The notes under the pieces are model-generated. The model ran no database searches, had not been told where the DNA came from, and saw only the letters and a program-made list of their open reading frames with translations. Source: Actinomycetota bacterium (lineage in GTDB: Bacteria > Actinomycetota > Actinomycetes > S36-B12). Taken from it: a DNA stretch of 34,844 nt. The DNA lies in contig JAUSQD010000005.1 in NCBI GenBank assembly GCA_030652695.1, positions 1 through 34,844 on the forward strand. Direction: 5' to 3'. This document shows positions 9,399-16,490 of the stretch, piece after piece; positions within the stretch are counted from its first letter, which is position 1; every line of letters starts with the position of its first letter. The position numbers and the translations under genes were made by a program.

Positions 9399-10262
9399 TC
9401 ACCGATTCCAGCGACGAGGGTCGATGAGATCCGTGTCGTCGGAAGACAATTCGCCCCACTGCTGAGCGCCGGCGTCGACTTGCCAAGCCTGATCTATTTC
9501 CAAGAGCTCGGCGGCGCTGGTGACACCCACGACCACCTCATCCGCCCAGGGGATCTGCTGAATGAAGCCCAGGGCCGCTTGCAGTGGCGTCAGCCCGGCA
9601 CGGGCGCACCATCGATGAAAGCCCTGTACATGGGGATGCCGAGCCAAGGGAGAATCATGATCAGGCGCGAGCAGCAGCCCCTGCAAGAAGACGCTGCGCA
9701 CCTGGATTTGAGCTCCGGCAAAATGCAGGTCGGCGATGCGACTCCCGACCACAAGGCGTTGATCCAGCACGCTGATTGGCACCTGCACGACATCGAGCGA
9801 TGCAAAGTGCTGCTGCGCTCGCACCACGTCATCCTCGTCATAGGCCGAGATGCCAATGCGGCTGATCAAGCCTGCTTCCTTCAACGCGTGCAGTTCGTGC
9901 ACGGCCGCTGTGGCCTCCAACTCGTCTATCGCTGCCCAGTCATGGATGAGAACCGACGCAACTGAATCCAGGCCCAACTCCAGTAGCGAGGCCTCGAGTT
10001 GTGCGCGAATCGGCAGGTCAGCACTCGGGCCGGCGATCACCTTGGTCGTCACCGAGAATTCGCGCGCCCAGGGTTTGAGTCGAGTCTGCGCCGCTCCATA
10101 TCCCTGCGCCGGATTGCTGGTGCGGTGGGTGTCAACCGACCTGATGCCAAGGCCAAGTGCCGCTTCTGTAATCTCGCCGATGACCTGATCATCCAGAAAG
10201 CCCACGGCATTGGTCAGGCCATAGCCCGCACCCCACTGCGCCGTTCCCAGCGAGAGCCCCAT
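9399..10262 (-). CDS. Aldo/keto reductase family oxidoreductase
   Basis: LSLGTAQWGAGYGLTN, IRSVDTHRTSNPAQGYGAAQ, VTTKVIAGP, SVLIHDW, ISRIGISAYDEDDV, VVQVPISVLDQRL. Confidence 0.87.
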   Translation of the reverse strand: MGLSLGTAQWGAGYGLTNAVGFLDDQVIGEITEAALGLGIRSVDTHRTSNPAQGYGAAQTRLKPWAREFSVTTKVIAGPSADLPIRAQLEASLLELGLDSVASVLIHDWAAIDELEATAAVHELHALKEAGLISRIGISAYDEDDVVRAQQHFASLDVVQVPISVLDQRLVVGSRIADLHFAGAQIQVRSVFLQGLLLAPDHDSPLARHPHVQGFHRWCARAGLTPLQAALGFIQQIPWADEVVVGVTSAAELLEIDQAWQVDAGAQQWGELSSDDTDLIDPRRWNR

Positions 10263-10327
10263 TCCGGCACTCTAGGACGAAGTGGGATCTCCATCGCTCA
10301 TGGACTCACTCTCTACACTCGCTGACC
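10263..10327. promoter_or_regulatory. Divergent promoter pair between AKR (-) and RmlD-like SDR (+)
   Basis: Minus strand: TAGAGT (complement 10269-10274), 6 nt from ATG. Plus strand: TACACT (10314-10319), 8 nt from ATG. No Shine-Dalgarno space on either side. Confidence 0.55.
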
Positions 10328-11233
10328 ATGCAGACCTGGCTTGTCACGGGAGCTGGCGGCTTCCTTGGCCGAAATGCCGGCGCGTTTCTGCACAGTCGCA
10401 CTCAGGCCATCGGGCAGGTGCGCACGCCTGCGACTTCCGGCCTCTACAAGCAGCTCCTGCCCGTGGACTTGCGCGACACCGAAGCCATCGGAGCACTCAT
10501 CCGTTCAACCGCACCAGACGTAGTCCTACATGCCGCCGCCATCTCCGGACACGAGCAAGCCGACGCGGATCATGAGCAAGCTGAGGCGGTCAATATTCAC
10601 GCAACTGCCGAGATCGCCAGAGCCTGTGCTGACATGGGTACTCGACTTGTGTACATCTCAACTGATTCTGTCTTCAGCGGATCCACCGGCAATTACAGCG
10701 AGGAAGACCCACCAGAGCCCTTCTCCTGGTACGGCGAGTCCAAGCTGATTGGGGAAGACTTTGTGCGCGAACTCGTTGCGAATCATCTTGTCGTGCGCAC
10801 CAACTTCTTCGGATGGAGTGATACCGGCCGCAAGTCTGTGCTGGAGTTCTTCGTGCACTCACTTCGCGCGCAGCAGCATGTGCGCGGCTATCCAGATTTT
10901 GTGGTGACCTCGATCTATGCACAGCAGCTCATCGAGGCCATCTGGCGACTCACTGAACTTGGCGCAACAGGCACCTTCCACCTTGCATCCAGTGATGCCC
11001 GATCAAAGTACGAGTTCGGCATGTCTGTTGCCGAGCACTTCGGCCTGGACAGCAGCCTCATTGCTCGTGAAGGCCCACCAGCCGACGCGCACACAACCTC
11101 GCGTGCCCGCAATCTCTCGCTCAACACTGCAAAGGCTGCAGCGGTTCTCGGGTCCCCTCTGCCAACTCAGGCTGAGGGCATCCGGCAGTCAGTGTCTGAT
11201 GAGGCAGAACTGGCCCCACTCATCCGCGCTTGA
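10328..11233 (+). CDS. NAD(P)-dependent sugar epimerase/reductase, RmlD-like SDR
   Basis: WLVTGAGGFLGRNAGAFL, DVVLHAAAISGHEQAD, LVYISTDSVFSGSTGNYSEEDPPEPFSWYGESKLIGED (YxxxK). Confidence 0.87.
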   Translation: MQTWLVTGAGGFLGRNAGAFLHSRTQAIGQVRTPATSGLYKQLLPVDLRDTEAIGALIRSTAPDVVLHAAAISGHEQADADHEQAEAVNIHATAEIARACADMGTRLVYISTDSVFSGSTGNYSEEDPPEPFSWYGESKLIGEDFVRELVANHLVVRTNFFGWSDTGRKSVLEFFVHSLRAQQHVRGYPDFVVTSIYAQQLIEAIWRLTELGATGTFHLASSDARSKYEFGMSVAEHFGLDSSLIAREGPPADAHTTSRARNLSLNTAKAAAVLGSPLPTQAEGIRQSVSDEAELAPLIRA

Positions 11234-12062
11234 GCGCGGCCTTGGCCCAGGCGAAGTAGCGCATCCCGGTGAAGGAAGCCAGAAATGGTGCTGCATATAT
11301 GGCCTCTGCTGGACTCAAGCGTGTGATCGGCTCCACGAGATCAACTTTCAATGGATGCGCGGCGGATTGCAGCCTGCGCGTCACTGGCCAGCCACTCTTG
11401 ACTCCGCGCGAGTACACCTCGTGGTCGGAGATTCCGTACATGCGACAGCGCACAGCGATCTCCTCCCATGAGGTCTTGCCTAGCTCCTGGACGCAGGCAG
11501 AGGAGATCGCAAAACGTGCGCCAAATTGCGCAGCCCAACGCTCACACAATTCAGAGTCATCAGAGAACCGTGCTGTGCCGTCATAGGGATGCGCTCGCAG
11601 GAGATCACCCAGAAACAGTGTTGGCGTACCGATGATCAAGGCGGGCCCCGGCACGAAACGTCCCTTGCGCCAGGCGTTGAGCCCGCGTGCTGAGTAGCTT
11701 TCGCCGGCAATCTCTGTGCGAGCGCTCACGCCTTGCACATCGAACTTCACCAGGTCATCGATCATCAACTGCAGCTGCTCAGGGGCGATGACATTGTCTG
11801 AGCCCATGTTCAGCACCAAGGCTCGAGTCGACTTCGCGATGCCGACATTGCGCGCATTGCCAAGACCAGTACCGGGATCACTCAGCACCTGATCAGCAAG
11901 GGCATCAGCGATCTCGCGCGTGCCGTCCGTGGAATGTGCATCCACGACGATGAGCTCGCCAACCCGGGCGGCTCGCAGCGACTCAAGGCACTGATTGATC
12001 GAGCTGATCGAGTTCAAGGTGCACACGACTGCCGATACATCGCTCGGCGCGTAGATCGACAC
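11220..12062 (-). CDS. Glycosyltransferase family 2
   Basis: SAVVCTLNSISSINQCLESLRAARVGELIVVDAHSTDGTREIADALADQVLSDPGTGLGNARNVGI and downstream DD motifs. Confidence 0.85.
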   Translation of the reverse strand: MSIYAPSDVSAVVCTLNSISSINQCLESLRAARVGELIVVDAHSTDGTREIADALADQVLSDPGTGLGNARNVGIAKSTRALVLNMGSDNVIAPEQLQLMIDDLVKFDVQGVSARTEIAGESYSARGLNAWRKGRFVPGPALIIGTPTLFLGDLLRAHPYDGTARFSDDSELCERWAAQFGARFAISSACVQELGKTSWEEIAVRCRMYGISDHEVYSRGVKSGWPVTRRLQSAAHPLKVDLVEPITRLSPAEAIYAAPFLASFTGMRYFAWAKAALKRG

Positions 12063-12064
12063 GG

Positions 12065-13990
12065 CTACAAGCCCAGAAGTCGCGCTTGGCGATCGAAGTC
12101 CGAGATGCTCGCACGCACCTCATCGAAGGTGCCGCGAGCCACGATGCGGCCATTCTCGAGATAGATCACCTGATCTGCATGGCGCACAGTTGCCAGGCGG
12201 TGGGCAACGGTGATGGTGGTGACTTCGCCTTCGAGCTCTTCCATGGTCTGCATGATCGACTGCTCGGTTTCAGCGTCCAGTGCACTTGTGGCTTCATCGA
12301 GCACCAGCAGTTTGGGTCGCGTGTAGAGCGCTCGAGCGATGCCCAGGCGTTGGCGTTGACCTCCGCTGAGTCGAAATCCTCGCTCGCCGATCATCGTGTC
12401 CAGGCCTTCGCGGTTCTGTACAAGGAAGGTGTCCAGATGAGCCCTCTTCAATGCCTCCCAGACCAACTCGTCATCGATGGCGTCGGCAGGTAGTCCAAGC
12501 GCCACGTTCTCGCGTACTGAGCCTGCAACGAGCGCGACTGCCTGCGGCACATAGGAGATGGCTCCCGGCCAGCGATCGATTGCCTCGCGGGGCGTCAGCC
12601 CACTGATCGATACGCGACCTGAGTTCGGCTGCATGACACCGAGCACCACGTCAGCGAGTGTCGATTTGCCCGCGCCTGTGGAGCCGACGAAGGCAACCGA
12701 GGTACCTGACGGCACATCACAGCTCACTTCAATGAGTGCTGGCTCCAGTGAGTCGTTGTATGTCAGAGTCGCTGAGTCCACGACGACATGTCCATCGAAG
12801 TCGGGATAGCCCCCCATCACGTGCTCGTGAATCTCAGCCGCAGAAATGCGCGCACCTGATCCGGCGTTGAACACAGGAGTGTCCTTCAGGAAGTCGACCA
12901 TGAAGAAGGTCGGTTGAGCCTGTACTGCTGCATTGCGAATCGTGATGCCGGCGCCCTGCACTCGCAGCAGTGAGGGCACGATGCGCGAACCGGCTGCCAG
13001 GAACAATGCAACCGTGGCGGCCGCTGCGCTCCAGTCCTTGGTGACAAACTGCACGACCGCCAGAATCAGCACGCCGATGTACAGGGATGCTTCCAGCACA
13101 TACTTGGGAATCTCAAGAATGAAGGATGAAGTCGAACTCGCCATGGCGTATCGACCCACGAGTGACTCATAGCGATCGACATAGAACTCGCGACGATTGA
13201 GCACTGTTGACTCACGGTAGGTCGCCAATGCCTCGGACACGGCAGTCAGGGTGTCGATGGAGGCATCGGTCATGATCTGCGCATTGCGCGAAGTCCACTT
13301 GCCAAGTAGCCGGTGCATCAGCAATACGACGCCTCCGAACAAGCCCACGCTGATGAACGTCAGCACTGGGTCGTAGAAGAGCAAGGTGACACCCACGATG
13401 GTGAAGAGGAAGACCTCTGACGCAATCATGATGGCCGAACCCAGCAATGAGACGGTGGCTGCACCGACACCGCTGCCGAGGCCATACATCGCCTCTGGGG
13501 TCGTCCATCGCTGCACATCAGCCAATGGTCGGCTGAGAAAGTCGCGGGCCAGTCGAGCAGAGACTTCAGCTTGCTGGTGGGCAAGGAAGCGGATGATTCG
13601 ACGCGAAAGCAGTGCCGACAGCACTGTCTTCAGCACAAGGATGAACACCGCGCTCAAGGCGATGAATACCGAGACCTGGGAGACCGTGGGGTTCTCGATG
13701 CCAAACCAGCCAAGGAACTCTGCAAGCCAGCCCGGGATGTTCGCCACCGTGATGCCGGACACGGCTACGGCTGCAAGGAGGCCAATGAGTGCGATGCCCA
13801 GCAGATCCAGCAGCCCGAGGGAGATCTGGATCCCGCTGGCCACGTAGAGCAGTCGGCGCTTGCCTGGCGGCAGCAGCCGCACGGCCCGGCGGACAGAAGG
13901 AATGACCCCGGGGCTTTGAAAGTCCACGACATTGAGGCCTTTGTGGGGGACATCCGGTGCCTGCGTCGACAAGGCATCCGGATCACTCAC
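12065..13990 (-). CDS. ABC transporter, fused permease-ATPase exporter (candidate lipid-linked glycan flippase, PglK/MsbA-like)
   Basis: N-terminal TM domain; Walker A VGSTGAGKST, signature LSGGQRQRLGIARALYTRPKLLVLDEATSALD, H-loop TVAHRLATV. Start taken as GTG complement 13988-13990, preceded by TAGGTT at 7 nt; 14023 is the longer alternative. Confidence 0.9.
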   Translation of the reverse strand: MSDPDALSTQAPDVPHKGLNVVDFQSPGVIPSVRRAVRLLPPGKRRLLYVASGIQISLGLLDLLGIALIGLLAAVAVSGITVANIPGWLAEFLGWFGIENPTVSQVSVFIALSAVFILVLKTVLSALLSRRIIRFLAHQQAEVSARLARDFLSRPLADVQRWTTPEAMYGLGSGVGAATVSLLGSAIMIASEVFLFTIVGVTLLFYDPVLTFISVGLFGGVVLLMHRLLGKWTSRNAQIMTDASIDTLTAVSEALATYRESTVLNRREFYVDRYESLVGRYAMASSTSSFILEIPKYVLEASLYIGVLILAVVQFVTKDWSAAAATVALFLAAGSRIVPSLLRVQGAGITIRNAAVQAQPTFFMVDFLKDTPVFNAGSGARISAAEIHEHVMGGYPDFDGHVVVDSATLTYNDSLEPALIEVSCDVPSGTSVAFVGSTGAGKSTLADVVLGVMQPNSGRVSISGLTPREAIDRWPGAISYVPQAVALVAGSVRENVALGLPADAIDDELVWEALKRAHLDTFLVQNREGLDTMIGERGFRLSGGQRQRLGIARALYTRPKLLVLDEATSALDAETEQSIMQTMEELEGEVTTITVAHRLATVRHADQVIYLENGRIVARGTFDEVRASISDFDRQARLLGL

Positions 13991-14040
13991 GACCGCTAAC
14001 CTACCTTCACAACCCTCAATCACCCGTTTGGAGTGGACGC
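13991..14040. promoter_or_regulatory. Overlapping divergent -10 elements between ABC exporter (-) and GT25-like gene (+)
   Basis: Minus strand TAGGTT (complement 13998-14003) 7 nt from GTG; plus strand TACCTT (14002-14007) overlaps it; GGAG at 14030-14033 before GTG 14041. Confidence 0.45.
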
Positions 14041-14922
14041 GTGACGGCCCTGTTCATCGGAGTGGTAAGCCATCCGGCGTCGAGCTTTGCCGTGAGCACC
14101 GGACCCAAGGGGCTGGGGCGCTCACTCGCCTCTGGCTTGACCAAGCGGGGAGTCCAGACCTCGGTCGAGGTCAATACCAAGAATGCCTACCAGCCTTCGA
14201 TGCTGGCCCTTGATGGCCCGGCAGTGGCTCGCTCGCTGACCGCCCAGCTTCGAGTTGAACGCCACTGGCAGGCCTTTCTGCGCGACAACCTGAATCTGGG
14301 CCAGCTCATGCGGGCATCAGCAGCACGAACTCAAAGGCGACTGGGTGAGTGGTTCCGCTTCCTTCGCCCTTGGCACGGCAAGAACAAGGACTCTGCTGGG
14401 GCGCGGCGGATCCGCCGGCTGATCAACATCGAGCTGTCCCATTTTGCTCTGATGCGGGCCTCAGTGGCCTCCGGCTCGGAGTGGACGCTGATCCTCGAGG
14501 ACGATGCCTCCGCCACAGATCTGGATGACTGCGTCAACGGCCTCGTGGGCTTGATGAATCAAGGCCCACGGCAGCCTGCCTATGTCAATGTCTCCCAGTC
14601 GTTCAGCGCACAGGATTTGAGCATCAGCCATCTGCTGTCACCAGTGCCTGGCGTCCAATGGGAGGGGACCCAAGAGCGCCAATTGCTCGCGTCGAGCAAG
14701 CCGGTGACCAACACCGTGTGCGCGATCCTGTACCGCACTTCTTTCGTCAAGGAACTGCTCGAGGTCACCGATGCATTTCCCGTGGATCCGGTCATTCCCA
14801 TCGACTGGAAGCTGAATGTCGCACTGATGGTCCTCTTCGAGCAGGGCTCGCTGGAAGCTGGTGATTGCTGGACTGTGGTGCCAGGGCCCATAGATCAGCT
14901 TTCAATGATCCCTCAGCGATAA
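14041..14922 (+). CDS. Putative glycosyltransferase-like protein (GT25-like), function uncertain
   Basis: MRASVASGSEWTLILEDDASATDLDDCV (EDD after a hydrophobic strand, as in GT25-like proteins). GTG start with upstream GGAG; avoids overlap with the ABC exporter. Confidence 0.6.
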   Translation: MTALFIGVVSHPASSFAVSTGPKGLGRSLASGLTKRGVQTSVEVNTKNAYQPSMLALDGPAVARSLTAQLRVERHWQAFLRDNLNLGQLMRASAARTQRRLGEWFRFLRPWHGKNKDSAGARRIRRLINIELSHFALMRASVASGSEWTLILEDDASATDLDDCVNGLVGLMNQGPRQPAYVNVSQSFSAQDLSISHLLSPVPGVQWEGTQERQLLASSKPVTNTVCAILYRTSFVKELLEVTDAFPVDPVIPIDWKLNVALMVLFEQGSLEAGDCWTVVPGPIDQLSMIPQR

Positions 14923-14929
14923 TGACCAG

Positions 14930-15700
14930 GTGAAGCGGTACGAGCAGGTCGTCAATGGGCTCGCCCGCAAGGTAGGCCTCCAGATCTCCCGAGTCGGCAA
15001 TGACTACAACCGCCTGCCCGTTGAGGCGACTGCTGACGACACCGCACTCATTGCTCAGGTCCGCCCGTACTCGATGACCAGTGCCGAGCGGCTGTGGAGC
15101 TTGATCAACGCCGTCCGGTACGTGACCGACAACGACATCGCGGGCGACTTCGTGGAATGCGGAGTCTGGCGCGGAGGCAGCGTCATGGCGATGGCCCTGG
15201 AGCTCAACAAGCTCAAGGTGAGCGATCGAAGATTCTGGCTCTACGACACCTTCGCCGGCATGACCACTCCCACTGCCGCCGACGTCGAGGAAGGTACGGG
15301 CGTGAGCGCGGCGGACATGCTGGCGTCAACGCCCGTTGAAGAAGGCAACAATGTGTGGTGCATCGCCAATCGCATGGATGTGGAAGCAAACCTGCGCATC
15401 ACCGGCTATCCGATGCAGCAGTTCACCCTGTGCGAGGGAGATGTGCGCGACACCCTGCACGATCAGACTCCTGACCAGATCGCACTGTTGCGCCTGGACA
15501 CCGATTGGTATGAGTCGACCAAACTCGGACTTGAAGTGCTCTATCCCAAGCTCGCCGTCGGAGGCGTCTGCATCCTTGATGACTACGGCCATTGGCAAGG
15601 TGCACGGACAGCAGTCGATGAGTACTTCGCAGAGCTAGGACATCGGCCGTTCATGCATCCAATCGACTACTCGGGTCGAGTCTTCATCAAGAGTCGCTGA
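14930..15700 (+). CDS. TylF/MycF-family O-methyltransferase
   Basis: GDFVECGVWRGGSVMAMA, FWLYDTFAGMTTPT, ALLRLDTDWYESTKLGLEVLYPKLAVGGVCILDDYGHWQGARTAVDEYF. Confidence 0.9.
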   Translation: MKRYEQVVNGLARKVGLQISRVGNDYNRLPVEATADDTALIAQVRPYSMTSAERLWSLINAVRYVTDNDIAGDFVECGVWRGGSVMAMALELNKLKVSDRRFWLYDTFAGMTTPTAADVEEGTGVSAADMLASTPVEEGNNVWCIANRMDVEANLRITGYPMQQFTLCEGDVRDTLHDQTPDQIALLRLDTDWYESTKLGLEVLYPKLAVGGVCILDDYGHWQGARTAVDEYFAELGHRPFMHPIDYSGRVFIKSR

Positions 15701-15704
15701 CAAC

Positions 15705-16490
15705 GTGACTGACCAGCCATGGCTCAGCATCGTCACAGTCGTGAAGGACGATTCCCCCGCACTGGCCCGCAGTCTTGTTTCCCTGTCGAGTCAGGATCTG
15801 GACGACCTGGAGTTCATCGTCATCGACAGCTCGCAAGACAACGAGCACGTGCCAGCGCTGCTCCACCAAACAGATCCACCTGCCGACTTCCACTGGACGC
15901 CCCCAGCTGGTGTCTATGCGGCGATGAATCTGGGCCTGGAGAAAGCGCACGGGCGCTACATCTACTTCCTCAATGCTGGTGACGAACTCCTGCCCGATGC
16001 ACTGCGCAGGGTTCGCGCGATTGCGGAGCAGACCGATGCTGGCTGGCTGATTGGAACCGTCGAAGTCGTTGCTGCCAATGGCTCATCGGTTGTCACGCCT
16101 GCGTGGGATTTTGCCGCAGAACAGCGATCGCTGTTTGCGCGCGGGCACTTCGCCCCACATCAGGGCACATTCGCTGCCCTTGCCGACTTGCGGCAGGTGG
16201 GTGGGTTCGACCCCAGCTTTCAGATTGCGGCCGACTACGCAGCATTCCTGCAACTCAGCAGGCTGAGCACTCCGGTGATGATCGAATTTCCCATCGCCCG
16301 ATTCCATGAAGGAGGTCTGTCCACGCAGCGCTGGAGAGAGTCCTTCGCAGAATTTCACCGCGCAAGACGCACGATCTTGAAGCCTCGCGGCTGGGCTGCC
16401 GTTCGTGAACTCCTTTCCAGTAGCCGACACTTTCTTGCGGTGAGCATCTACCGAGGCATCTGGTCAAAGGTGACGCGTCATGGCCAGTGA
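15705..16490 (+). CDS. Glycosyltransferase family 2
   Basis: LSIVTVVKDDSPALARSLVSLSSQDLDDLEFIVIDSSQ, WTPPAGVYAAMNLGLEKAHGRYIYFLNAGDEL. GTG start. Confidence 0.9.
   Translation: MTDQPWLSIVTVVKDDSPALARSLVSLSSQDLDDLEFIVIDSSQDNEHVPALLHQTDPPADFHWTPPAGVYAAMNLGLEKAHGRYIYFLNAGDELLPDALRRVRAIAEQTDAGWLIGTVEVVAANGSSVVTPAWDFAAEQRSLFARGHFAPHQGTFAALADLRQVGGFDPSFQIAADYAAFLQLSRLSTPVMIEFPIARFHEGGLSTQRWRESFAEFHRARRTILKPRGWAAVRELLSSSRHFLAVSIYRGIWSKVTRHGQ

Noticed and set aside
13957-14040. Longer ATG start for the GT25-like gene
   Set aside because: Would overlap the ABC exporter N-terminus; GTG 14041 has an upstream GGAG and gives a hydrophobic beta-strand start.
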